Source of the DNA: JAICMB01 sp963795935
Lineage (GTDB): Bacteria; Acidobacteriota; Terriglobia; Bryobacterales; Bryobacteraceae
Length of the DNA: 64,000 nt
Assembly: GCA_963795935.1 (NCBI GenBank)
Contig: CAWCJO010000018.1
Span: 1 to 64,000, forward strand
Direction: 5' to 3'
The notes beneath the pieces were generated by a model. It was not told the origin of the DNA, did no database searches, and worked only from the letters and a program-made list of their open reading frames with translations. Positions 28,575 to 38,269 of the stretch are shown one piece after another. A program made the position numbers and the translations under genes. Positions within the stretch are counted from its first letter, which is position 1. Each line of letters opens with the position of its first letter.

Positions 28575-29348
28575 TTACGTTCGGCCCTCCCCACGCGTAT
28601 TGGAAAAAACGGCCTCGCCGCCGCTTTCCGCAAAGCCTTCAAAAGGGTCGCCTTCAAAAGCGTCCCGCACGATACCCTCTATCAAAACCACTTCATCCTC
28701 CCGCAGCTTGTTGAACTCACCCTTGCGGCGCTTTTTCGCCAGCGTGCCTTTATTCCGGCGAATGGCCATCACCAGGTTCGCGGCAACCCGATCGGGCATC
28801 TCGACCGTATTCATGACGCGGCGCAACGCCTCGTCGTGGCGGCGAAGATAGTCGATCTCGCGCGGCAGGTCGTCCTCGACGGCGCGCCTGACGCAGGCAT
28901 ATAGAAACTCCGCCGCTTCCGTACAGTCGAAATAACGATACAAATCCGCCGTGCCGTTGAGTACCTCGACGTTGCGGTCCCGAGTGGGCCGCCATTCGAT
29001 ATAAGGCATCAGCGGGCCCGAGTGGTTCTCAAGCATGGCGCGGTACTCGTCGATGCGGTCCAGCATCACGGATGAAACCGGAAACATCATGCCCGGCGGC
29101 GTAAACTTCCGCTCCGCCAGGACGTGATGGATCAGGCAGCGGTGCAGGCGCCCATTGCCGTCCTCGAACGGGTGCACGTAGACAAACCCGAAGGCGGTGG
29201 CGGCGGCTTCGAGCACCGGGTCCACGCCGTCGTCGCGCATGCGGTCGTTCGCCGCCAGCAGCCGAAAATCCCTTAAGCTGATCGAAAACAACGCTCTTTT
29301 TGATCCCAGCGTCGAACTGACCATACCACGCCCATTGTCGAAATTCAT
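28575..29348 (-). pseudogene. Fic-domain protein, N-terminus lost
   Basis: The core of a Fic AMP-transferase is present: AATAFGFVYVHPFEDGNGRLHR contains the complete active-site motif HPFxxGNGRxxR, followed by CLIHHVLAERKFTPPG and a winged-helix-like C-terminus. Family proteins of this type have ~200 further residues before ANDRMRDDGVDPVL, including the N-terminal half of the Fic fold. Here an unrelated ~30-residue stretch (MNFDNGRGMVSSTLGSKRAL) replaces them. It is therefore probably a truncated remnant, although the frame that is left is clean. The upstream 229 bases hold no gene. Confidence 0.7.
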
Positions 29349-29577
29349 TGACGGCCGTCGAAAATGGGCGCATTTTTTGGTTGTGCGTCGAAAAAACGAT
29401 CTTTTTGGGCGCCTCTGAAGCCGCCCCCAGCGTTATTCCACGCGTGGCTGACAGCGGTCAAACTCGGTCCGCAAGCGGCGCCGATATGCGGGCGCGCGCA
29501 AGGGGGCCGGCGCATGGCGCGGGTTTGTCGATCGAGAGCGGACACGGGCCGCCGTGAACCGTCTGCGCCCCGCCCGC

Positions 29578-30309
29578 CTACGCCGCCCCTCGCCGCGCCG
29601 CATACTCGCCCGGCGTAGTCCCGCTGAACTCCCGAAATTCATTGATAAAGTGCGCCTGATCGTAGAAGCCGTGCGCGACCGCAAATTCCGCCCAGTTCGC
29701 GGTTCGACCGGCGGCAATATCGTTCACCGCGCGCCGGAACCGCGCGATGCGGCACAGCGTCTTCGGCCCCAGTCCAGTCTCCGCCAACGTCAGCCTGCGA
29801 AACTGCCGCGCGCTCAACCCCGCATGACGCGCCAGTTCCCCGGCCCCCGCGCCTCCCCGCGACGCCGTCGCCCACAGCGCGGCGCGTTCCACCGCCCTCG
29901 CGTCATGCTCCGGCGCCAGCGCCGCCGCAACAACGCCGATGCGCTCCTCCCGCGACCGCGCATCCTCCAGCTTCCGTTCCAGCGCGCGAGCGTCCCCGCC
30001 CCACAAGCATTCCAACTCAACCACGCCATCCGTCAGCTCCGCCAACGGCGTCCGCAGCACTCCTCGCGACATGCCGGGATGAAACCGCACTCCCAAAATC
30101 TCCCGCTCTTCCGATGCTGGCAAAGGCCGCGTCATCGCGCCCACCGCGAAGGCCCGTATGCCGTCTCCCGAATCCCGGAAGATCAGGTCCGTGCAGCCGT
30201 CCGGCAGTACGCAGTGCGCGCTCTCGCCCTCCCCCGCGCTCCACCGCCAGAAACACTCCACGTGCCTCGCCAGCCGCCCCGGAGGCGCAAATTCCCGATA
30301 TTCGGCCAC
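29578..30309 (-). CDS. AraC-family transcriptional regulator
   Basis: A ~243-residue regulator. The N-terminal ligand domain begins AEYREFAPPGRLARHVECFW and includes CVLPDGCTDLIFRDSG, as in DUF6597-type AraC proteins. The C-terminal double helix-turn-helix reads GELARHAGLSARQFRRLTLA and ANWAEFAVAHGFYDQAHFIN, ending GTTPGEYAAR. GTG 30309 was chosen as start. A longer frame reaches an ATG at 30360, but that would place the start codon on top of the divergent M23 gene's ATG and run through a TATAAT-like promoter element. Confidence 0.85.
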   Translation of the reverse strand: MAEYREFAPPGRLARHVECFWRWSAGEGESAHCVLPDGCTDLIFRDSGDGIRAFAVGAMTRPLPASEEREILGVRFHPGMSRGVLRTPLAELTDGVVELECLWGGDARALERKLEDARSREERIGVVAAALAPEHDARAVERAALWATASRGGAGAGELARHAGLSARQFRRLTLAETGLGPKTLCRIARFRRAVNDIAAGRTANWAEFAVAHGFYDQAHFINEFREFSGTTPGEYAARRGAA

Positions 30310-30335
30310 TCCCCGGATTATATAGGATGATGCCG
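30310..30335. promoter_or_regulatory. Candidate bidirectional promoter
   Basis: On the minus strand TATAAT lies just upstream of the chosen araC-type start; on the plus strand the same AT-rich patch gives TATATAGGAT about 30 bases before the M23 gene. It is the only AT-rich spot between these divergent genes. No -35 was assigned. Confidence 0.35.
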
Positions 30336-30358
30336 CGGCTGCCGATAGAACGTTTGGC

Positions 30359-31933
30359 ATGGGTGTCCGAGCCTGCTTCCTGTGGTGCGCCCTGACGCTG
30401 CCGTGCTCCGCCGCGACCGTATCGCAGCTCATCGTCGCCCGTTCCGTCAACGAAAACGTCTGCGTCGCTCCCAAGGCGGCAACGACTTTCGACACCGCCG
30501 ATCGCGAGGCCTTCGTCTGGTTTCTGGCCCATCGCGTGCGGGCCGCGGAACAATTGCAGGTCGAGTGGATCGCCCCCAACGGCGCAGTCGCCCTGCTGGC
30601 CCCCTACCAGGACGTCCCCGCGGCGCCCTCGCTCTGTTTCGCTTCCCGCCTGCCCATCGCCGCATCCGCCGCCGCCTCCCAGCCCGGCGCCTGGACCGTA
30701 CGAGTCCTGTCGGGAGCGGCCGTGCTCGCTTCGCGCTCGTTCCGCATTGCGGGCGATGACGGCGCCGTGCGAGTGACCGCCGTGCGCCAATCGGCCACGC
30801 CCGCGGGAATAGAACTGACCATCGAGGGCGCCGGCTTCGGCCCCGATCCGATGGCCGCGATGGTCCACATCGCGCAGTACACGCCCGGTGGCGGGTGGCG
30901 CTATGTTGCCGCCGCCCAGCCGCGCGCCGCCACGCCCAACCGCATCGTCGCCGATCACCCTCCGCTTCCCGCCGCCGAATACCTCGTCATTGTCCGGAAC
31001 GCCGCCGGCGAGATCAGCCGCCCCGCCCCTTTCATCGTCTCGAGCGATCGCGGCTACAAGCTCCCCACGGTGGCGGGCGAGCCGTGGATCGTAACGCAGG
31101 GCCCCTACGGCGCCTTTTCGCACTGGGGACGAACGCTGCACGCCTACGATATCGCGCCGCGCTCCGGCCGCTGCGTCGTCGCCATGCGCGCCGGCATCGC
31201 CCACGTGCACGACATCGGAGCGAAACAGGATCCCTCGCGCCGCACGTTCGGGAACTACATCACCATCGATCACGGCGACGGCGAATACAGCCACTACGCC
31301 CATCTCGCCAGCGGAACTTTCGTTGTCGCCGAAGGCCAGCGCGTCGAACAAGGCCAGGCGCTCGCAACCGTGGGCAATAGCGGATACACGCTCGGCGAGG
31401 GCGGCGGCTACCACGTGCACGTGCAAGTGACGCGCTCCCCGTCCATCTCCAGCCCCAGCGTTCCATTCCTGCTCGACGATCTGAAGGGACCGCTGCGCGG
31501 ACAGCCCACCGTCGTGTCGTCGAACGCTTCCGCGAAGTGCGATTGCCGCGCGCGCGCCCTCGCGTCAACGCCCGCCCCCGCTCCCGCCATCGCCGGAAAG
31601 TTCACCGGCAGCATCGCCTTTGCCCAATGGTGGAGCGAGCTCGTCTCGGTCCCCTCCTCCGCCCCTTCCTTCGAAGCCACCCTGACCTGGCCCCAACCCG
31701 ACGCCGGACTCGACCTCCACCTCATGAGCCCCTCCGGCCACCACTACGCCTGGTATGCCGACCCCACCGGATACGCCGCCGCCCCCGGCGCCTCGCAGCA
31801 ATTCCGCATCCCCCATCCGCAGCCCGGCACGTGGCGCATCTCCGTTCAAGCCGTGCGCGCCGGCCCCGGCCCTGTCAATTTCGCAATCACCACCTCCGGA
31901 ACCACCGCTTCCCCGCCCCGCCGCGGCTCTTAA
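30359..31933 (+). CDS. Secreted M23-family metallopeptidase
   Basis: A 524-residue exported protein. The signal peptide is MGVRACFLWCALTLPCSAA. Two beta-rich regions precede the peptidase; the second (GIELTIEGAGFGPDPMAAMV) resembles an IPT/TIG-type sheet. The LytM-type M23 domain lies at about residues 235-365, with LHAYDIAPRSG supplying the first His and Asp, SHYAHL, and the metal-binding HVHVQV. A C-terminal sandwich (LTWPQPDAGLDLHLMSPSG) resembles pre-peptidase domains. M23 enzymes cut peptidoglycan cross-bridges. The family pattern around the first His is slightly unusual (His-x-x-Asp). Confidence 0.85.
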   Translation: MGVRACFLWCALTLPCSAATVSQLIVARSVNENVCVAPKAATTFDTADREAFVWFLAHRVRAAEQLQVEWIAPNGAVALLAPYQDVPAAPSLCFASRLPIAASAAASQPGAWTVRVLSGAAVLASRSFRIAGDDGAVRVTAVRQSATPAGIELTIEGAGFGPDPMAAMVHIAQYTPGGGWRYVAAAQPRAATPNRIVADHPPLPAAEYLVIVRNAAGEISRPAPFIVSSDRGYKLPTVAGEPWIVTQGPYGAFSHWGRTLHAYDIAPRSGRCVVAMRAGIAHVHDIGAKQDPSRRTFGNYITIDHGDGEYSHYAHLASGTFVVAEGQRVEQGQALATVGNSGYTLGEGGGYHVHVQVTRSPSISSPSVPFLLDDLKGPLRGQPTVVSSNASAKCDCRARALASTPAPAPAIAGKFTGSIAFAQWWSELVSVPSSAPSFEATLTWPQPDAGLDLHLMSPSGHHYAWYADPTGYAAAPGASQQFRIPHPQPGTWRISVQAVRAGPGPVNFAITTSGTTASPPRRGS

Positions 31934-31998
31934 GCAGGTTCTCACACGCCCGCATCCCCTCGCCGGGAACCGATCTCACGCCGTTCCTGGAAACAGTT

Positions 31999-33132
31999 TC
32001 AGGGGAGGCGAATGATATTACCGTGTTTCGGCGCGCGTTGCCGTGGAACCAGTCCTTGAATCTCGATCTGACCGTTCCTGTACCCATCCATCAGCATCTT
32101 ATTGAGATCGGTGTTCCAGACAAGGGGAAGTTGCAGGATCAGCGGCTGAAGGGTTTCGTAGGCGAGCGGCCCCTGCATCGCTAATTCGCGGATCTTCTCT
32201 TGGGCTTTCCGGAGTTGGTATGCGCGTTCCGCTTGCCGGCTAGGCGAAAATTCTCCCGTCGCTGCAAAGGCCATTTCCGTTTGTCCGGTGCGGGTTTCGC
32301 GAGCTTCCCGTTGCGCTGTGGCGCGGACGCTTTCTTGTTCGGTGAAGACCCTCTTTTCGACGTCGCGGAATTTGAGAATGCCCTTGGGATTTCTCGTTGC
32401 GTAGATAAGGTGGAAGTACGCGCGATCGTGGAGCGGCTTAAGGATGCGGGTAGAGGTCACGTAGGTGAAAGCTCCCGTTGCGCGAATTTGCTCGATGTAG
32501 AGGCCGACGCTCGCCGTTTCCCGGTCTGGCGCGTCGCGAATCTCGCGCCAGCGAGTTGTGCCAAAGAGGCGATCCAGCGATTTTTCATTGGCGTCGTTCG
32601 GAAAGTTCAGGAACCTGTTGACGAAGTCGTACATGAAGTTCACCATCGCTTCACCCGGCTTATGTCGGAGTATTGGACGTATCTCATCCATTGCAAATCC
32701 TGTCCAGCCTCTTGGATCGATGAAGAAAAACGCGAACGCCGAGCCCACTTCGCGGAGAATTCGTGGGATGGTGTCTACGAAGGCTCCAAGGAACGCGGTA
32801 GTCTTCACGGCACGACTGTGCTGTTTCAGTGCCCGTTCTAGAGCGGTGAACGCCCGCGGTGATTTTTCGATGAAGACCGCGCGGATCTTCACGTTTCGCG
32901 CTTGTTTGGCGAGCGCCTCGCGTACGTAGTTGAGGCGGTCGAGTGCGATACGGATCGAGGTATCGGCGAAGTCTTCATCCGCCGATCTCCACGGTCCGGA
33001 GAAACAGTCCACGTAAACGAATTCTCTTTGGGCGTACCCGATGTGGAAGGTAACGGCTTCGAGGTACTGTTCGAGAAAGAAGTGCTTGAGATACGTCTGT
33101 TCCTTGTTCCGGTAGTAGGCCGGGGGCTTCAT
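31999..33132 (-). CDS. tcmP: Three-Cys-motif partner protein TcmP
   Basis: A 377-residue protein matching the TcmP family: KEQTYLKHFFLEQYLEAVTF, YVDCFSGPWRSADEDFADTS, FIEKSPRAFTALE, FFFIDPRGWTGFAMDEI and MYDFVNRFLN. The DCFSGPW and FIDPRGW motifs and the alternating alpha/beta pattern suggest a Rossmann-like methyltransferase fold with a wedge C-terminal helix-turn-helix. The biochemical role is not established to my knowledge. It starts 12 bases downstream of the Gp37-like gene, the partner after which the family is named. No signal peptide or membrane segment is present. Confidence 0.88.
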   Translation of the reverse strand: MKPPAYYRNKEQTYLKHFFLEQYLEAVTFHIGYAQREFVYVDCFSGPWRSADEDFADTSIRIALDRLNYVREALAKQARNVKIRAVFIEKSPRAFTALERALKQHSRAVKTTAFLGAFVDTIPRILREVGSAFAFFFIDPRGWTGFAMDEIRPILRHKPGEAMVNFMYDFVNRFLNFPNDANEKSLDRLFGTTRWREIRDAPDRETASVGLYIEQIRATGAFTYVTSTRILKPLHDRAYFHLIYATRNPKGILKFRDVEKRVFTEQESVRATAQREARETRTGQTEMAFAATGEFSPSRQAERAYQLRKAQEKIRELAMQGPLAYETLQPLILQLPLVWNTDLNKMLMDGYRNGQIEIQGLVPRQRAPKHGNIIRLP

Positions 33133-33144
33133 AAACGCCGCTCC

Positions 33145-33993
33145 TCAGGCCACGCTGGTTCCACGCGGCGCGAGTTGCACGAGCGGTACAGACGCCCACT
33201 GCTGGGCAAGTGGCCCGAGGTCGCGCAGGAGCTGATCGCGCTCTGCCCTAACGGGCGTGCCGACAACCTGCCGCTCCGGCATGTCGTCGTAAGTTCGTCC
33301 GTTGAGGACGCGCCCGGTCTTTGCTTTTTGATGCCCGCCCCATTGCTTGAAAAAGAAAATAGCTCCTGCCCTGTCGCACTGTTGCCTGATGGACTCGACC
33401 CATCCCGGTTTCATGGGCCTGGCTCCGGGGCCGCTCTCGCCGCCGACGATCACCCAATGGATGCCATCGAGGGTGATCGTGCCGAGGTCTTCAAGGAGCG
33501 GCTCGACGCTGAGAAACCGAACCACGGCGGCTGATCGGCGGAGGGGGTCGATGCGTGGAACGCCGTGTTTCCTGTCTTCGACGCTCACGCCCCACCAGAT
33601 ATGGCGCGCTACGGCAGCTTCGCGGAGTTTGGTCTTGAGCAGTCGCTCAAGCCGCTCAGCCCGCTTCGTGAGGACTTGGTACGTGTGCCAGTTCGCGCGA
33701 AGCATAACGGTGCACACCGCGAGAATGTATTCCTCGGGCACGGCGTCTTGGAACAGATCGCTCATGCTGTTCACGAATATTTTCTTGGGAACCGACCACA
33801 GGAGCGGTTCGAGCAGTTTATCGGGAACCAGGCGGGGATCAAACCCGTGCTCGTACGGGTGCCCCCGCACACCGCGAAAGCGCTCCGCGAACGTCTCCGC
33901 GTAGCAGTGCTTGCAGCCTGGGCTGATTTTCGTGCAGCCGCGCACAGGGTTCCACGTCGCCTCGGTCCATTCGATCTTGGATTGCGCGCTCAT
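33145..33993 (-). CDS. Phage Gp37/Gp68-like three-Cys-motif protein (DUF5131)
   Basis: A 282-residue protein starting SAQSKIEWTEATWNPVRGCT. The family hallmark is the cysteine cluster GCTKISPGCKHCYAE (Cys-x7-Cys-x2-Cys), similar to radical-SAM iron-sulphur ligands. VNSMSDLFQD, VLTKRAERLERLL, IWWGVSVEDRKHGVPRID, FLSVEPLLEDLG and VIVGGESGPGARPM follow in order, the usual DUF5131 pattern. ATG 33993 was chosen because nine upstream in-frame codons lack family similarity. It forms a tight two-gene operon with tcmP, suggesting that one modifies a substrate presented or recognised by the other. The substrate is unknown. Confidence 0.88.
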   Translation of the reverse strand: MSAQSKIEWTEATWNPVRGCTKISPGCKHCYAETFAERFRGVRGHPYEHGFDPRLVPDKLLEPLLWSVPKKIFVNSMSDLFQDAVPEEYILAVCTVMLRANWHTYQVLTKRAERLERLLKTKLREAAVARHIWWGVSVEDRKHGVPRIDPLRRSAAVVRFLSVEPLLEDLGTITLDGIHWVIVGGESGPGARPMKPGWVESIRQQCDRAGAIFFFKQWGGHQKAKTGRVLNGRTYDDMPERQVVGTPVRAERDQLLRDLGPLAQQWASVPLVQLAPRGTSVA

Positions 33994-34123
33994 TGTGTCT
34001 GAACCACTACATTTTCTCATACACTTGTTTCACGGAAGCGGACCGGCCTGGCGACCCCATATTGCAAACAAATTCCCGCCGCGCAGGCCCAAATCACCCC
34101 CCTTGCTACACTAGCGATGAACC

Positions 34124-35281
34124 ATGAAGATCCACGAATATCAGGCCAAATCGCTGCTGGCCAGGTACGGAGTCCCGGTGCCTCGCGGCGAGGTCGCCTA
34201 CACCGTCGAAGAGGCCGAAGCCGCCGCGAAAAAAATCGGTGGCAGCGTGGTCGTGAAGGCGCAAATCCATGCCGGCGGCCGCGGAAAAGGCGGCGGCGTG
34301 AAGGTCGCCAAGGACGCCGCCGAAGCCGCCGCCATCGCCAAGCGCATGCTCGGAATGCATCTCGTCACCCACCAGACCGGCCCCGAAGGCCGCCTCGTGC
34401 AGCGCCTACTCATCGAAGAGACGCTGCCCATCGAGCGCGAGCTCTACCTCGGCATCGTGCTCGACCGCGCCCAAGGCATGCCCGTGTTCATGGCCTCCGC
34501 GGCCGGCGGCGTCGAGATCGAACAGGTCGCCGCCGCAACGCCGCATCTCATCCTGAAAGAACCCCTCCAGCCGGGCTTCGGCCTAGCCCCCTTCCAAGCG
34601 CGCAGCCTGGCTTTCGGAATCGGCGTTCCCCGACCGCTCGTCAACGCCGCCGCGGCCGCCATGTCGGCGCTTGCCAAAGCCTATGACGGCCTCGACGCCT
34701 CGCTCGCCGAAATCAATCCCTTCATCCTCACGAAAGACGGCAAGGTCTACGCCCTCGACGCCAAATTCAACCTCGACGACAACGCGCTCTATCGCCATAA
34801 GGATCTTCTCGAGCTGCGCGACCTCAACGAAGAAGATCCCCTTGAAGTCGAGGCCTCGCGCTTCGGCCTGAACTACATCAAGCTGGACGGCACCATCGCC
34901 TGCATGGTCAACGGCGCCGGGCTCGCCATGGCGACGATGGACATCGTCAAATACGCGGGCGGAAGTCCCGCGAATTTTCTCGACGTCGGCGGCGGCGCCA
35001 ACGCCGAGCAGGTGAAAAACGCCTTCCGCATTCTCCTTTCGGACACCCACGTCAAGGCCGTGCTGATCAACATCTTCGGCGGCATCCTACGCTGCGATAC
35101 CCTCGCCACGGGCGTGGTCAACGCCGCGCACGAGTTGAATATCAAGGTTCCCATCGTGGTGCGCATGGAAGGCACCAACGTCGAGAAGGGCCGCGAGATT
35201 CTCACCCAATCGGGTTTCAACTTCACCGTCGCCAACGGCATGAAGGACGCCGCCGAAAAAGTAGTGAGGCTCGCCCGATGA
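34124..35281 (+). CDS. sucC: Succinyl-CoA synthetase beta subunit
   Basis: A 385-residue ATP-grasp subunit of succinate-CoA ligase, the TCA-cycle step with substrate-level phosphorylation. It starts MKIHEYQAKSLLARYGVPVP and shows VVKAQIHAGGRGKGGGVK, MVNGAGLAMATMDIVK and NIFGGILRCDTLATGV. Length and motif order are normal. The stop overlaps the sucD start by 4 bp. The beta subunit binds the nucleotide and succinate. Confidence 0.97.
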   Translation: MKIHEYQAKSLLARYGVPVPRGEVAYTVEEAEAAAKKIGGSVVVKAQIHAGGRGKGGGVKVAKDAAEAAAIAKRMLGMHLVTHQTGPEGRLVQRLLIEETLPIERELYLGIVLDRAQGMPVFMASAAGGVEIEQVAAATPHLILKEPLQPGFGLAPFQARSLAFGIGVPRPLVNAAAAAMSALAKAYDGLDASLAEINPFILTKDGKVYALDAKFNLDDNALYRHKDLLELRDLNEEDPLEVEASRFGLNYIKLDGTIACMVNGAGLAMATMDIVKYAGGSPANFLDVGGGANAEQVKNAFRILLSDTHVKAVLINIFGGILRCDTLATGVVNAAHELNIKVPIVVRMEGTNVEKGREILTQSGFNFTVANGMKDAAEKVVRLAR

Positions 35282-36168
35282 GCGTGTTGGTGGACCAGAA
35301 CACGCTGCTGTTGGTGCAAGGCTTCACCGGCCGCGAGGCCACGTTTCACTCCCAGGCCGCCATCGACTACGGCACGAAAGTCGTGGGCGGCACATCGCCC
35401 GGCAAAGGCGGCCAACAGCACCTGGGCCGTCCCGTCTTCAACACCGTGGAGCAGGCGGTGCGCGACACCGGCGCCAACGCCAGCGTCATCTTCGTTCCCC
35501 CGCCGTTTGCCGCCGACGCCATCATGGAAGCCGTGGACGCCGGCGTGCCGCTGGTGGTGTGCATCACGGAGGGCATTCCCGCCGCCGACATGGTGCGCGT
35601 CTGGGCCTTCATGACGGATCGAAACACGCGGCTGATCGGCCCCAACTGTCCGGGAATTATCTCTCCGGGAAAATGCAAGATCGGCATCATGCCGGGGCAC
35701 ATCCATCTTGAGGGACACGTCGGCGTGATATCGCGCTCCGGCACGCTGACATACGAGGCGGTCGGCCAGTTGACCGGCCTCGGCATCGGACAATCGACTT
35801 GCATCGGAATCGGCGGCGATCCCATCGTCGGCACCAATTTCGTGGACGCGATCCGCCTGCTCAACGCCGATCCGGATACGCGCGCCATCGTCATGATCGG
35901 CGAGATCGGAGGCATCGCCGAAGAGACGGCGGCGGCCTATGTCAAGGAAAACGTGCGCAAGCCGGTCGTCGGATTCATCGCCGGACAGACCGCCCCGCCG
36001 GGGCGCCGCATGGGGCACGCCGGCGCGATTATTTCCGGCGGCTCGGGAAAGGCCGAAGACAAGATCGCGGCCCTGCGGGCGGCGGGCATTACGGTATGCG
36101 CCACGCCCGCCGAAATTGGAGAAAAAATTCAAAGCCGGCTCGGAGAAGCCGCCGGGCAGGCGCGCTGA
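35278..36168 (+). CDS. sucD: Succinyl-CoA synthetase alpha subunit
   Basis: A 296-residue CoA-binding subunit. LLVQGFTGREATFHSQAAID is the CoA-binding N-terminus and LIGPNCPGIISPGKCKIGIM follows. IGIGGDPIVGTNFVDAI and GRRMGHAGAIISGGSGKAED contain the phosphohistidine (GHAGA). Translation is coupled to sucC. The next gene, ndk, begins 5 bases after its stop. Confidence 0.97.
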   Translation: MSVLVDQNTLLLVQGFTGREATFHSQAAIDYGTKVVGGTSPGKGGQQHLGRPVFNTVEQAVRDTGANASVIFVPPPFAADAIMEAVDAGVPLVVCITEGIPAADMVRVWAFMTDRNTRLIGPNCPGIISPGKCKIGIMPGHIHLEGHVGVISRSGTLTYEAVGQLTGLGIGQSTCIGIGGDPIVGTNFVDAIRLLNADPDTRAIVMIGEIGGIAEETAAAYVKENVRKPVVGFIAGQTAPPGRRMGHAGAIISGGSGKAEDKIAALRAAGITVCATPAEIGEKIQSRLGEAAGQAR

Positions 36169-36173
36169 ATCGC

Positions 36174-36587
<414 letters not shown>

Positions 36588-36633
36588 CCTCGCTTTGAAA
36601 TAGCCGCGCTGCCCGAGGAGCGCCAATTTCTGT

Positions 36634-38096
36634 ATGGAGCGCATCGAGAAGACGGTCTTTATCAGTTACCGCCGTACCAATTTTCCTTGGGCGCTCGCTG
36701 TTTACCAAAATCTGACACAGCACGGCTATGATGTCTTCCTCGATTACAACGGTATCGCAGCGGCGATTTCGAGCGCGTCATATTCGAAAATATAGCCGCG
36801 CGGGCGCATTTTCTTGTCGTGCTCACCCCCTCCGCGCTGGAGCGCTGCGATGACCCGGCAGATTGGTTGCGCCGCGAGATAGAGACTGCTCTGGCCAACC
36901 AGCGCAATATCGTGCCGCTGATGCTGGAAGGGTTCGACTTCGGTACGCCCAAAATCGCCAGTCAACTCACTGGCACGCTCGCGGCACTCAAGCGCTACAA
37001 CGGACTAACCATCTCGCCAGAGTACGCACTCGAAGCCATGGAACGCTTGCGCGCCAAGTACCTGAATGTGTCATTGACCTCCGTGATACACCCGGCATCT
37101 CTCCCCGCACAACGAGCCGCTACGGAACAGAAGGCTGCAGCGAACGCCGCTCCGGCGGTCCAGGGAAAAGATTTGACGGCCCAGCAGTGGTTCGAGCGAG
37201 CGTTTGCTGCGACCGACGCCGACGAACAGTTGCACTTCTACGATGAGGCCATCCGGATCAAGCCGGACTTCGCTGCCGCCTTCAACAACCGTGGCGTCGC
37301 GCGCCGCGCCAAACGCGACGTCGAGGGCGCGCTGCAGGATTACAGCGAGGCCATCCGCCTCAAGCCGGACTATGCCGAAGCCTTCAACAACCGTGGCGTT
37401 GCGCGCAGCGCACAAGGCAACGTCGAGGCCGCTCTGCAGGATTACAGCGAGGCCATCCGCCTCAAGCCGGACGATGCCGATGCCTTCAACAACCGTGGCA
37501 ATGCGCGCCGCGCCAAAGGCGACGTCGAGGGCGCCGTGCAGGATTACAATGATGCCATCCGGCTCGAGCCGGACCATGCCGCCGCCTTTAACAACCGAGG
37601 CGATGCGCGCTGCGCCAAAGGCGACCTGGAGGGAGCGCTGCGGGATTACAACGAGGCAATCCGACTCGAGCCGGACTACGCCGATGCCTTCAACAACCGC
37701 GGCATTGCGCGCAGAACCAAAGGCGACCTGGAGGGCGCACTGCAGGATTACAGCGAGGCCATCCGCCTCAAGCCGAACGATGCGACCGCCTTCTACAACC
37801 GGGGCAATGCACACAGCGCCAAAGGCGATCTCGAGCGCGCGCTGCAGGATTTCAACGAAGCCCTCCGGCTTCAGCCGGACCATGCCCCCGCTTTCAACAA
37901 CCGGGGCAATGCGCGCCGCGCCCAAGGCGACGTAGAAGGCGCGCTGCAGGATTTCAACCAAACCCTCCGGCTCCAGCCGGACCATGCCGCCGCCTTCTAC
38001 AACCGCAGCATGGCGCGCCGCGCCAAAGGCGACGTGGAGGGCGCGCTGCAGGATTTCAACGAGGCCATCCGGCTCGGATACAAATCGGAAAAGTAA
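36634..38096 (+). CDS. TIR-TPR protein (one frameshift)
   Basis: Read across a single missing base near 36762 this is a ~487-residue protein. The N-terminal ~150 residues form a bacterial TIR domain: EKTVFISYRRTNFPWALAVY, GYDVFLDYNGI, DFERVIFENIAARAHFLVVL, then CDDPADWLRREIETAL, whose Glu occupies the position of the NADase catalytic residue in related TIRs. After a short linker come eight 34-residue TPR repeats (AFNNRGxARRAKGDVEGALQ pattern) at 37257-38090. TIR proteins with repeat domains often act in signalling or antiviral NAD depletion; that role is not shown here. It follows ndk by 46 bases. Confidence 0.8.
37257..38090 (+). repeat. Eight near-identical TPR-coding repeats of 102 bp
   Basis: Tandem 102-base units encode the TPR motif; core DNA such as CTGCAGGATTACAGCGAGGC recurs almost unchanged. 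The high DNA identity points to recent unit duplication or gene conversion, so copy number is likely variable between strains or poorly assembled. Confidence 0.85.
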
Positions 38097-38269
38097 ACGC
38101 CCGGAGATAAGAGCCTTCCCTGAACCGTTCCTTGCATCCAAGAAAGCTCCATCTTGAAGCCCCAGTCAGGGGGAGCTTAGCCAACCCTGAAACGGCGAAG
38201 CGCCCGGCCGGTCTTCCGATCCGCCCAACGGCGTTGCTTCATATCCGGGTTTCCCGTACCTTGGAAGGA

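Noticed and set aside
37257..38090. Regular direct repeats that might be taken for a CRISPR or minisatellite array
   Set aside because: The 102-bp units are in frame and translate to standard 34-residue TPR motifs, with no spacers.
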